Below, piece by piece: positions 36,096-46,821 of a DNA stretch of 64,000 bases. The position numbers and the translations under genes are program-made. This DNA is from Streptomyces tuirus (GTDB lineage: Bacteria > Actinomycetota > Actinomycetes > Streptomycetales > Streptomycetaceae), in the NCBI RefSeq assembly GCF_014701095.1, contig NZ_AP023439.1, forward strand, positions 3,584,001 through 3,648,000, written 5' to 3'. Every line of letters begins with the position of its first letter. The stretch's first letter is position 1. The notes under the pieces are model-generated. The model saw nothing but the letters and a program-made list of their open reading frames with translations. It searched no databases and was not told the DNA's origin.

Positions 36096-38633
36096 ATGGC
36101 AACGACCACACCAGCCGGTGTGCGGGCTCATGCCAAGCACGGGGGAGGCTCCCACGGCTCCTCCGGCGACGGCGCTCCGATGACGCACCGGCAGATCATG
36201 GAGGCCCTCACCGGCCTTCTGCTCGGCATGTTCGTCGCGATCCTGTCGTCGACGATCGTCTCCAACGCCCTGCCCCGGATCATCAGCGATCTCGGTGGCG
36301 GCCAGAGCGCCTACACCTGGGTCGTCACCGCGTCCCTGCTGACGATGACCGCCTCCACCCCGCTGTGGGGCAAGCTCGCCGACCTGTTCTCCAAGAAGCT
36401 GCTGATCCAGTTCGCGCTGGTCATCTTCGTGCTCGGTTCGGCGGCGGCCGGCATGTCCCAGAACCCGGGCATGCTCATCACCTTCCGCGCGGTCCAGGGC
36501 ATCGGCATGGGCGGTCTGTCCGCGCTGGCCCAGATCATCATGGCGGCGATGATCTCGCCGCGTGAGCGCGGCCGGTACAACGGCTACCTCGGCGCCACCT
36601 TCGCCACCGCCATGGTCGGCGGCCCGCTGGTCGGCGGTGTCATCACCGACACCGACTGGCTCGGCTGGCGCTGGTGCTTCTACGTCGGCGTGCCCTTCGC
36701 CGTGATCGCCCTGGTCGTGCTGCAGAAGACCCTGCACCTCCCCGTGGTCAAGCGGAAGGTCAAGGTCGACTGGGCGGGCGCCTTCCTGATCACCGCGGCG
36801 GTGTGCCTGCTGCTGGTCTGGGTCACCTTCGCCGGTGACAAGTACGACTGGGTGTCCTGGCAGACGTACGCCATGGTCGGCGGTTCGGTGGTGCTGCTCG
36901 CGCTGTTCGTCCTCGTCGAGGCGAAGGCGAGCGAGCCGATCATCCCGCTGCGGCTGTTCCGCAACCGCACCATCACGCTGGCCTCCGTGGCCTCCCTGTT
37001 CGTCGGTGTCGCGATGTTCGCCGGGACCGTCTTCTTCAGCCAGTACTTCCAGCTGGCCCGTGGCAAGTCGCCGACGATGTCCGGTGTGATGACGATCCCG
37101 ATGATCGCGGGTCTGTTCGTCTCCTCCACCGTCTCCGGCCAGGTCATCACCCGGACCGGGCGCTGGAAGGCGTGGCTGATCGGCGGCGGTGTGCTGGTGA
37201 CCGCGGGCCTCGGCCTGCTGGGCACGATCCGGTACGACACCGAGTACTGGCACATAGCGATCTTCATGGCGCTGCTGGGTCTCGGCATCGGCATGATGAT
37301 GCAGAACCTGGTGCTGTGCACGCAGAACCAGGTGGAGCCGGGCGACCTGGGTGCCGCCAGCTCCACGGTGACCTTCTTCCGGTCCCTCGGCGGTGCGATG
37401 GGCGTCTCCGCCCTGGGCGCGGTCCTCGGCACCCGGATCACCGACTACGTCAAGGACGGCCTGGCCGGCCTCGGCCCCAAGGGCGCGGCCCTCGGCCACG
37501 CCGGCACGGGCGAGGGCAACATCCCCGACCTGAGCGCGCTGCCCGCGCCGATCCGCACCGTCGTGGAGAGCGCTTACGGCCACGGTGTCGCGGACGTGTT
37601 CCTCTACTCGGCCCCGATGGCGCTGCTCGCGCTGCTGGTGGCGCTGTTCATCAAGGAGGTCCCGTTGAAGACGAGGGGCGGGCTGGCGCAGGCCGCCGAC
37701 ACGGAGACGCCGGCCGCTGTTCCGGCCGAGGCCGCCGTCGAGGCCGCCGAGGCGGAGCAGGCCGTGCCGAGCTGGGCCGTGGCCGAGAGCGAGGCCGCCG
37801 ACGGGTCCGGGCCCGAGGGGACGCAGCGGCTCGCCGCCGTCGCCACGGCGGTGCGCGCCGAGGAGACCTCCGGTGGTGTCCCGGTCCACGGTTTCGTCCG
37901 CGGGAACGAGTCCGCCCCCGTGCCGCAGGCCGCCGTCACGCTGATCTCGCTGGCCGGGCGCCAGCTTGGCCGGTCCGTGGCGCAGGCCGACGGGTCGTAC
38001 ACGGTGGACGCCCCGGGTTCCGGTTCGTACGTGCTGATCGCCTCCGCCGACGGCTTCCAGCCGCAGGCGTCCACGGTCGTGGTGAACGGCGAGCCGGTCG
38101 CCTACGACATCCTGCTCAGCGGCACCAGCGGGCTGACCGGCCTGGTGCGGGCCGCCGAGAGCGGCCAGCCGGTCAAGGACGCCATGGTCATCGTCACGGA
38201 TGTGCGCGGGGACCTGCTGGCCAACGGGACCACGGGTGAGCAGGGCGAGTTCTCCTTCGCCGAGCTGGTACCGGGGTCGGTGACCGTCGCGGTGAACGCC
38301 GCCGGGTACCGGCCGCGCGCCCTGCCCGTCGAGGTGGGCGGCACCGGGGTCACCCGGGTCGACATCGACCTGGACGCGGGCGCCCGCGTCCAGGGTGTCG
38401 TCCGCGCCCCGCACGGCCCGCTGGCCGACGCCCGGGTCACGCTGGTCGACCAGGCGGGCAACGTCGTCGGCTCGGCGACCACCGGGACGGACGGGGCGTA
38501 CGCCTTCACCGACCTGGACGGCGGCGAGTACACGGTCATCGCCACGGGTTACCCGCCGGTGGCCACCGCCCTGACGGTCACGGGTGCCGGCACCGACGGC
38601 CACGACATCGAACTCGCCCACCCCGGCGAGTAG
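36096..38633 (+). CDS. MFS (DHA2) exporter fused to three carboxypeptidase-regulatory-like domains
   Basis: 845 residues. Residues about 30-525 are a 14-helix DHA2 drug exporter (motif LWGKLADLFSKK; motif C-like region TFATAMVGGPLVGG). After an Ala/Glu-rich linker come three beta-sandwich repeats of about 75 residues (near 593, 677 and 763), each with the pattern GxVR...PVxxAxVTLxD...G...TGxDGxYxFxxLxxGxYTVxAxGY. DHA2 topology puts both ends in the cytoplasm, so these normally extracellular domains would be inside. The adjacent YceI protein carries the same domain, which suggests the two proteins meet through it. Confidence 0.92.
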   Translation: MATTTPAGVRAHAKHGGGSHGSSGDGAPMTHRQIMEALTGLLLGMFVAILSSTIVSNALPRIISDLGGGQSAYTWVVTASLLTMTASTPLWGKLADLFSKKLLIQFALVIFVLGSAAAGMSQNPGMLITFRAVQGIGMGGLSALAQIIMAAMISPRERGRYNGYLGATFATAMVGGPLVGGVITDTDWLGWRWCFYVGVPFAVIALVVLQKTLHLPVVKRKVKVDWAGAFLITAAVCLLLVWVTFAGDKYDWVSWQTYAMVGGSVVLLALFVLVEAKASEPIIPLRLFRNRTITLASVASLFVGVAMFAGTVFFSQYFQLARGKSPTMSGVMTIPMIAGLFVSSTVSGQVITRTGRWKAWLIGGGVLVTAGLGLLGTIRYDTEYWHIAIFMALLGLGIGMMMQNLVLCTQNQVEPGDLGAASSTVTFFRSLGGAMGVSALGAVLGTRITDYVKDGLAGLGPKGAALGHAGTGEGNIPDLSALPAPIRTVVESAYGHGVADVFLYSAPMALLALLVALFIKEVPLKTRGGLAQAADTETPAAVPAEAAVEAAEAEQAVPSWAVAESEAADGSGPEGTQRLAAVATAVRAEETSGGVPVHGFVRGNESAPVPQAAVTLISLAGRQLGRSVAQADGSYTVDAPGSGSYVLIASADGFQPQASTVVVNGEPVAYDILLSGTSGLTGLVRAAESGQPVKDAMVIVTDVRGDLLANGTTGEQGEFSFAELVPGSVTVAVNAAGYRPRALPVEVGGTGVTRVDIDLDAGARVQGVVRAPHGPLADARVTLVDQAGNVVGSATTGTDGAYAFTDLDGGEYTVIATGYPPVATALTVTGAGTDGHDIELAHPGE

Positions 38634-38722
38634 CGACGACCCCGGCCCGTGACAGGTGGGCGCGCTCTGAGCGGAGGTGCGCCCCCTGTCGCGGGCCGGT
38701 TTCTTTCTGAGGAGTAGCTGAG

Positions 38723-39544
38723 ATGGGACTGACCGCGAGGATCCGTACCCGGGACGGATGGGCCGTGTCGCACGCGGTCGTCACGGTGGCGGACATGACC
38801 GGTGCGCAGGTGCTGCGGGCCGAGGCCGACGCGGAGGGTGCCGTACGGGACGCGACGCCGATGGAGCCGGGGGCGTACACCGTCATCGTCACGGCGGTGG
38901 GTTATGCGCCCGCGGCCTCCAGCGTGATCGTGACCGCGAGCGGGCGGGCCGAGGTCGGCTCGGTGACGCTGGCGCGCCAGGGCGGCACCGAGCTGCCGCC
39001 GCCCGGGCCGTGGACCGTCGACCCGGTGCACTCCAGTGTGGCCGCCGTGGCCCAGCACCTGGGCATCTCCAGCGTGCACGGCCGGTTCACGGAGTTCTCC
39101 GGCTCGATCGAGATCGCGCCGGACGACGTCACCAAGTCGCGGGTGGAGGCGGTGATCCGGGCCGCGTCCATCGACACCGGCAACGGCATGCGCGACGGGC
39201 ACCTGAAGTCGCCGGACTTTCTCGATGCCGAGCGGTTCCCCGAGATCACCTTCCGGTCCACCGGGCTGACGGCGACCGGGTCCGACCGGTGGACCGTGCA
39301 CGGGGAGTTGGGCATGCATGGTGTCGTGCGGCCCGTGGATCTCGATCTGGCCTACCTCGGGACGGGCCCGGACCCCTGGGGCGGCACCCGGGCGGCGTTC
39401 CGCGCGACGACCGAACTGCACCGCGAGGACTTCGCGATGAACTACAACCAGGTCCTCCAGGCGGGCATCGCCGCCATCGGCACGACGCTCAAGGTGGAGC
39501 TGGACATCCAGGCCGTGCAGGGCGAGTCACTTCCCGCGGCGTGA
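38723..39544 (+). CDS. YceI family protein with N-terminal carboxypeptidase-regulatory-like domain
   Basis: 273 residues from ATG 38723 with GAGGAGTAG upstream. Residues 1-75 are one beta-sandwich repeat (GWAVSHAVVTVADMTGAQVLRAEADAEGAVRD ... GAYTVIVTAVGYAP) of the type fused to the pump upstream. Residues about 95-273 form a YceI lipocalin-like barrel (WTVDPVHSSVAAVAQHLGISSVHGRFTEFSG; FTTELHREDFAMNYN-like region). YceI proteins bind polyisoprenoids or amphiphiles. Unlike the E. coli protein it has no signal peptide, so it should be cytoplasmic. Its 3' end overlaps the convergent ANTAR gene by 18 bases. Confidence 0.9.
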   Translation: MGLTARIRTRDGWAVSHAVVTVADMTGAQVLRAEADAEGAVRDATPMEPGAYTVIVTAVGYAPAASSVIVTASGRAEVGSVTLARQGGTELPPPGPWTVDPVHSSVAAVAQHLGISSVHGRFTEFSGSIEIAPDDVTKSRVEAVIRAASIDTGNGMRDGHLKSPDFLDAERFPEITFRSTGLTATGSDRWTVHGELGMHGVVRPVDLDLAYLGTGPDPWGGTRAAFRATTELHREDFAMNYNQVLQAGIAAIGTTLKVELDIQAVQGESLPAA

Positions 39545-40228
39545 GTCCGGGGCGGACACCCTCGCCACCAACTGGCCGCACAGGTCCCGGAGCTTGACGT
39601 TCCGGTCCTGCGAGGCCCGGCGCAGCCGCTCCAGCGCGATCCGCGCGTCGATCCGCTCCCGGGCCATCAGGATGCCGATCGCCTGGTCGATGACGCTGCG
39701 GGAGAGCAGCGCGGTGCGCACATCGGCCGCCGACTGGCTCCGGCGCTCGATCCGCAGCGCCACGTCGATCGCGTCCCCGGCCCGGGCCGCGAAGGCACGG
39801 GCCGCGTCCCGGCCCGGGCCCAGTGCTCCGGCCCGCACCCCGTAGAGGTTGATGGCCGCGCCGCTCTCGCCCTCGACGGCGACCGGCACCGCCAGCGCGC
39901 AGCGGACGCCCGTGGACAGCGCGTACTCCGTGTAGGAGGGCCAGCGGGACTCCTCGGCCAGGTCCGGGGCGTACTGCTCCTCACCCGTCTCGGCCGCCTC
40001 GACGCAGGGCCCCGAGCCGTTCTCGTACTGGCGCAGGTCCAGGCCGCTGGGCATGCCGTCGCTGCCGGCCAGGGTGAGCAGCCGGCCGGCGCGGCGCACG
40101 GTGATGCTGCACGCGTCGGCGCCGGGCACTTCCCGCACCGCGCGGTCGGTCAGATCGCGCAGCAGGGTGTCGAGACCACTGCTGCGCACCATCGCCTGGT
40201 CCAGCGTGTCGGACGTCTCGGAGCTCAT
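39527..40228 (-). CDS. GAF-ANTAR domain RNA-binding antiterminator
   Basis: 233 residues: GAF domain (about 10-160, ADACSITVRRAGRLLTLAGSD) and C-terminal ANTAR (SVIDQAIGILMARERIDARIALERLRRASQDRNVKLRDLC). ANTAR domains bind paired hexaloop RNA hairpins and prevent termination. A second GAF-ANTAR gene lies directly upstream on the same strand. Ligand and RNA targets unknown. Confidence 0.93.
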   Translation of the reverse strand: MSSETSDTLDQAMVRSSGLDTLLRDLTDRAVREVPGADACSITVRRAGRLLTLAGSDGMPSGLDLRQYENGSGPCVEAAETGEEQYAPDLAEESRWPSYTEYALSTGVRCALAVPVAVEGESGAAINLYGVRAGALGPGRDAARAFAARAGDAIDVALRIERRSQSAADVRTALLSRSVIDQAIGILMARERIDARIALERLRRASQDRNVKLRDLCGQLVARVSAPDSRRGK

Positions 40229-40285
40229 GACCGTACGGGTATCCCGTCACCGGTCATACACGCCATCTACGTAACTCACCTCACG

Positions 40286-41008
40286 TCAGGGGGCGTTGGG
40301 CGCGTTCACGATCCGGCGGGCGAGATCGCGCAGCTTCACGTTCTCCCGCTGGGAAGCCCGCACCAGGCTCTCGAAGGCCGCGGTCGCGTCGATGCCCTGG
40401 CGCTCCATGAGGATGCCGGTGGCCTGGCCGATCAGGTCCCTGGTGTGCATGGCCTCCGTGAGCTGCTCGCGCACGGTCGCGGAGTCCAGGGCGATGCTGA
40501 CGTGCGCGCTGAACAGCCGGCCGACGCGGGTGGCCTCCTCGTCGAAGGCGCCCGGCTTGCGCGCGTAGGCCGTGAGCACGGTCAGCCGGCGCCGGTCGGT
40601 GCGCAGCCGCAGCGACAGCGCCGAGCGCAGGCCCAGGGCCGCCAGCACGTCCCAGCCGTCGTCCGCCTCGCTGTCCGCTATCCGCGCGACCGGGCTGTCC
40701 CACAACTGGTCCCACAGCCCGTGCTGTTCGCGGCCGGTGTACCGGGACTCGGCGGAGCGCACGGCCTCGTCGGTCCAGGCGAGCGTGCGGATCTTGCCGC
40801 CGCGCTCGATCACGGAGATGCCGGCGTGCTCGGCGCCCGGCATGAGATGCACGGCCAGCCGGACCGCGGTGCGCAGCGTGCTGTGCGGTGTGAGGGTCTC
40901 GTGCAGCTGCTGCGACGCCACCGTCAGCGCTTCGGCCAGCTCGGAGCCGACCGGAAAACGGGGCAAATCAGGAAACTCGGACGCAGCCACCACGAACCTC
41001 TTCGGCAT
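40286..41008 (-). CDS. GAF-ANTAR domain protein
   Basis: 240 residues from ATG 41008 (MPKRFVVAASEF); GTG 40990 has a better ribosome site (GAAGAGG) and may be the true start. GAF domain (about 25-165), then ANTAR (DLIGQATGILMERQGIDATAAFESLVRASQRENVKLRDLARRIV). Paralogous to the next gene and separated from it by 57 bases. Confidence 0.9.
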   Translation of the reverse strand: MPKRFVVAASEFPDLPRFPVGSELAEALTVASQQLHETLTPHSTLRTAVRLAVHLMPGAEHAGISVIERGGKIRTLAWTDEAVRSAESRYTGREQHGLWDQLWDSPVARIADSEADDGWDVLAALGLRSALSLRLRTDRRRLTVLTAYARKPGAFDEEATRVGRLFSAHVSIALDSATVREQLTEAMHTRDLIGQATGILMERQGIDATAAFESLVRASQRENVKLRDLARRIVNAPNAP

Positions 41009-41223
41009 GCACGGCCAACGGCCGTGCGCAGGAGAGCTCCGCAGCACATTCCCGACTGCGAGCACAGGACGGAAAGCACTCTAACTGCTCGGTTGCCTCC
41101 AAGTGACGTCCGGCCGACGCCGCCACCGGGCGCTTCCGTCACCGGCCCCCGCATGGTGGAATGGCCTTCGGGTCAGGAAGCGGCCTTACCGGAATCCGGA
41201 CGAACGTCTGCCAGGTGAGTGCC

Positions 41224-41577
41224 GTGACCTTCTTCACGAATCCCACAGAACCGCGCGACCTTCCCGGCCGCGTCCACCTCACGATGCCCGCCGAGATCGA
41301 CTTCTGCAACGCGGCGAAGCTGCTGCCCGTCCTCATGTCCGCGGTCCGCGCCCGTGGCGACCGGCTCGACATCCTCGTCCTCGACCTGTCCACGACCTCG
41401 TTCATGGACTCCCAGGGCATCCGCCTCATCAACGACGTACGGCGCCGGCTGCGCCCCGGGGCCGCGGTGCGTCTGGTGGCCCGGCCGGAGGGGACCACGA
41501 GCCGTGTTCTGGAGGTGACGGGCCTGCGCCGGGACGTCCCCGTGTACGACAACCTCGCCGAGGCCCTGGCGTCATAG
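41224..41577 (+). CDS. STAS-domain anti-sigma-factor antagonist
   Basis: 117 residues from GTG 41224, chosen for AGGTGAG 5 bases upstream. STAS fold with VHLTMPAEIDFCNAAKLLPVL and LDLSTTSFMDSQGIRLINDVRRRL; the serine in SFMDSQG is the usual phosphorylation site. Likely acts in partner switching with an RsbW-like kinase and a SpoIIE phosphatase. Nearly adjacent (9 bases) to the F420 gene. Confidence 0.9.
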   Translation: MTFFTNPTEPRDLPGRVHLTMPAEIDFCNAAKLLPVLMSAVRARGDRLDILVLDLSTTSFMDSQGIRLINDVRRRLRPGAAVRLVARPEGTTSRVLEVTGLRRDVPVYDNLAEALAS

Positions 41578-41586
41578 GCTGCGCCC

Positions 41587-42057
41587 ATGGCACCGAACAT
41601 CGCGACGAACACCCGTGTCTCCCTGGACGAGTTGCTCGACTTCGTACGCCCCCGCCACCACGCGATCCTGCTGACCCGGCGGACCGACGGCAGCCCCCAG
41701 GGCTCCCCGCTGACCTGCGGTGTCGACGACTCCGGCCGGATCGTGGTCTCCACCTACCCGGAGCGCGCCAAGACCCGCAACGCCAAGCGGGACCCGCGCG
41801 TGAGCCTGCTCGTGCTCAGCGACGACTGGAACGGCCCCTGGGTGCAGATCGACGGCACGGCCGAGATCATCGACTCCCCCGACTCCGTCGAACCCCTCGT
41901 GGAGTACTACCGGAACATCGCCGGGGAGCACCCCGACTGGGACGAGTACCGCGCGGCCATGCTCAAGCAGGGCAAGTCGATCATCCGGATCACGCCGGAG
42001 CGGTGGGGGCCGGTGGCGACCGGTGGGTTCCCGGCGCGGCTGGTGGAGGGGGAGTAG
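41587..42057 (+). CDS. PPOX class F420-dependent oxidoreductase
   Basis: 156 residues of the split-barrel PPOX/FDOR family: HHAILLTRRTDGSPQGSPLTCGVDDSGRIVVSTYPERAKTRNAKRDPRVSLLVL covers the cofactor-binding strands, and WVQIDGTAEIID the dimer face. The substrate is unknown. F420 use is inferred from the family in actinobacteria. Confidence 0.92.
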   Translation: MAPNIATNTRVSLDELLDFVRPRHHAILLTRRTDGSPQGSPLTCGVDDSGRIVVSTYPERAKTRNAKRDPRVSLLVLSDDWNGPWVQIDGTAEIIDSPDSVEPLVEYYRNIAGEHPDWDEYRAAMLKQGKSIIRITPERWGPVATGGFPARLVEGE

Positions 42058-42107
42058 CTCGCGGCTGACGCAGGAGAGGGCCCGGGGGGCTTGAGCCGGG
42101 GCGTGGT

Positions 42108-42866
42108 TCAGGCGCGGGCGACCATCGTCTCGATGCCGGCGATCAGCAGTTCCAGCGCGAACTCGAAGTCCCGCTCCAGCATCTCCGCCACGGTCTCCCC
42201 GCCGCGCGCCTCCATGAGCTTCTGCGACTCCCGCATGACGTCCGCGGCCTGAGGGGCCTCGGTCACCATGCTCACGGCGTCCTGGAAGTACTCGTCCATG
42301 GTCAGGCCGGCGGCGGCGGACCGGGTGGAGAGGTGGCCCTCGAGCGTGCCGTAGCCGTAGACGAACTGGAAGACGGCCGAGATCCCGCTCGTCAGCCGTT
42401 GCGTGGGCAGCCCCGTCCTGCGCATGACGCGTTGCACGACCCTGGAGAAGGCCAGGTTGTTCGGGCCGATGTTGAGGAAGGTGCCGACCAGCGGGGACAC
42501 CCACGGGTGCCGCACCAGCAGCGTCCGGTACTCCCGGGCCAGCGTCCGGACCTGGTCGCGCCAGTCGGCGTCGGCGGCCTCCGGATCGGGCAGGACCATC
42601 TCGCCCATGACGGCGTCCAGGGCGAGTTCGAGCAGGTCGTCCTTGGTGTCGACGTACCAGTAGACGGACATCGCCGTCACGTTCAGCTCGGCGGCGAGCC
42701 GCCGCATGGAGAACCTGGCCAGCCCCTCGGCGTCCAGCAGCCGCACGGTGACCTCGGTGATCCGGTCCCGGTCCAGCCCCGAGGGCTGCCCGCCGCCGCG
42801 CCGCCGGTGCGCCCTGCCCTCCAGCCAGACACTGGACCGCGCGGCCTTCTCGGCTGCCTTCGCCAT
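42108..42866 (-). CDS. TetR/AcrR family regulator (TetR_C_1 type)
   Basis: 252 residues. HTH: RITEVTVRLLDAEGLARFSMRRLAAELNVTAMSVYWYVDTKDDLLELALDAVM. The TetR-class C-terminal ligand domain follows (DWRDQVRTLAREYRTLLVRHPWVSPLVG). Lies 124 bases downstream of, and on the same strand as, the DHA2 pump, which it probably represses through the palindrome at 44490-44523. Confidence 0.93.
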   Translation of the reverse strand: MAKAAEKAARSSVWLEGRAHRRRGGGQPSGLDRDRITEVTVRLLDAEGLARFSMRRLAAELNVTAMSVYWYVDTKDDLLELALDAVMGEMVLPDPEAADADWRDQVRTLAREYRTLLVRHPWVSPLVGTFLNIGPNNLAFSRVVQRVMRRTGLPTQRLTSGISAVFQFVYGYGTLEGHLSTRSAAAGLTMDEYFQDAVSMVTEAPQAADVMRESQKLMEARGGETVAEMLERDFEFALELLIAGIETMVARA

Positions 42867-42990
42867 GGCGCACCTTCCTCGATCTCTCAGCGCCGCTCAT
42901 GCCGGACGCGCTGTCCCTTCAGGGGCGCGGGGAACGGCGCGACCAACCACGACGAACCCGCACCCGCACGCTACGACCAGCCCCGGGCTC

Positions 42991-44487
42991 CTAGGCGGAC
43001 TCTGCCCGCTCAGCACGTCGAAGCAACGCCGCCGCGACCAGTCCACCGGCCAGCACGGCAACCGCCCCCACCAGCTGACTGGTCTCCAGGCCTGAGGCGA
43101 AGGCGTCGGAGATGCGCGCCTTCTCCTCGGCACTGCCGGCCGCCGCCAGCGCCGCCGGCAACGACGCCGCGGACACGGCGACCAGCGACGCGAACCGGGA
43201 GTTGAGCACGGCACCGAGGACGGCGACGCCCAGTCCGTTGCCGAACTCCGCGAGCGTGCCGTTGATCCCCGCTCCCACACCCGCCTTCTCCGGCGGTATC
43301 GCGCCCATGATCGCGTTGGCCATGGCCGGCATGGACAGGGCCACACCCGCGCCCATCACGATCAGCCCGAGCAGCATGCCCCCGTACCCGTGGCCCCCGA
43401 GCAGCGCGATCGCCGCGAGCCCGGCGGACACCAGGGTCATGCCGAGCGCGATCGCCGCCGGTGTCCCCGCCTTCAGCACCAGCTTCGCCCCGACCCCCGT
43501 GAAGTTGAGCGCGACGACGGTCAGCGCCAGCGGCGCCGTGCGCAGCCCGGCGTCCAGCGGCTCGTACCCGAGCACGAACTGCAGGTGCTGCGTGAGCAGG
43601 AACAGCGACCCCGTCATACCGAACGCCACGAGGATCGCGCCCGCGACGGCGCCCACGAACTTCTGGTTGCGGAAGAAGTGCATGTCGAGCATCGGGTGCT
43701 CGGTCCGCAGCTCCCACAGCACGAACAGGCCGAGCACGACCACGCCGATCAGCGCCGAGACCAGCACCTGCGCGGAGGTCCAGCCGTGCTCGGGCCCGGT
43801 GATGATCGCGTAGACGACGGCCGTCATACCGATGGTCGACAGCACCGCGCCGAGCAGGTCGGGCCGGTCCCCGGACTTGTGCCTGGACTCCGGCACCAGT
43901 GCCGCGACGGCGACCAGGCCGAGCAGGGCGACCGGGATGTTGATCAGGAAGATCGCGCCCCACCAGAAGTGGTTCAGCATCACGCCGCCGATCAGCGGTC
44001 CGGCCGCGAAACCGAGCGAACTGACCGTCGACCAGAGCGCGATGGCCTTGACGCGTTCCTGGTCGTCGAAGATCTGCACGACCACGGCGAGGGTGGTGGT
44101 CATCAGCAGCGCCCCGCCGACGCCCATGCCCGCCCGGGCCGCGATCAGCTGGCCCGGGTTCTGGGACAGTCCGGCCGCGAGCGAGCCCAGGCCGAAGATC
44201 GCGAGGCCGGACATCAGCAGCAGCTTGCGGCCGTAGCGGTCGGCGGCGTTCCCGGCGGTGAGCAGCAGGCCGGACTGCACCAGCGCGTACGCGTTCATCA
44301 TCCACTGGATGTCGGCGGTCGAGGCGTCCATCTCACGGGTGAGCGAGGGGATGGCCACGTTGAGGATCGTGTTGTCGAGCAGCACGGTGAGCTGCGCGAG
44401 GCAGATGACACCGAGGATCAGCCAGCGCTGGGGGTGGCCGCCCGGTGCGGTGTGCGGCAGGGCCGTTTCCTGGGGGGACGTCGTCAT
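42991..44487 (-). CDS. MFS transporter, DHA2 family
   Basis: 498 residues from ATG 44487; GTG 44496 is possible. 14 predicted helices, motif A-like DRYGRKLLLMSGL, and the DHA2 opening LAQLTVLLDNTILNVAIPSL. Proton-driven exporter of drugs or metabolites. The start lies inside or beside an operator-like palindrome and the TetR gene follows downstream, which is typical of a self-controlled resistance unit. Confidence 0.93.
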   Translation of the reverse strand: MTTSPQETALPHTAPGGHPQRWLILGVICLAQLTVLLDNTILNVAIPSLTREMDASTADIQWMMNAYALVQSGLLLTAGNAADRYGRKLLLMSGLAIFGLGSLAAGLSQNPGQLIAARAGMGVGGALLMTTTLAVVVQIFDDQERVKAIALWSTVSSLGFAAGPLIGGVMLNHFWWGAIFLINIPVALLGLVAVAALVPESRHKSGDRPDLLGAVLSTIGMTAVVYAIITGPEHGWTSAQVLVSALIGVVVLGLFVLWELRTEHPMLDMHFFRNQKFVGAVAGAILVAFGMTGSLFLLTQHLQFVLGYEPLDAGLRTAPLALTVVALNFTGVGAKLVLKAGTPAAIALGMTLVSAGLAAIALLGGHGYGGMLLGLIVMGAGVALSMPAMANAIMGAIPPEKAGVGAGINGTLAEFGNGLGVAVLGAVLNSRFASLVAVSAASLPAALAAAGSAEEKARISDAFASGLETSQLVGAVAVLAGGLVAAALLRRAERAESA

Positions 44488-44489
44488 GC

Positions 44490-44523
44490 TGTACACCGTA
44501 GAACAGTTCCTATACGGCGTACA
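44490..44523. promoter_or_regulatory. TetR-type operator candidate at the DHA2 pump start
   Basis: An interrupted inverted repeat: TGTACACCGTA on the left and TACGGCGTACA on the right surround a central GAAC-A-GTTC palindrome. It overlaps the -10/start region of the pump gene, where a bound repressor would block transcription. Confidence 0.65.
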
Positions 44524-44610
44524 ACGGAGTTTCGGCGGGGGCGCGACGGGGACGGCGACGGGGACGGGCGGTGGCTGTCAGCCACCGCCCGTCGTCCGGT
44601 CGGGCTCGTG

Positions 44611-46817
<2,207 letters not shown>

Positions 46818-46821
<4 letters not shown>

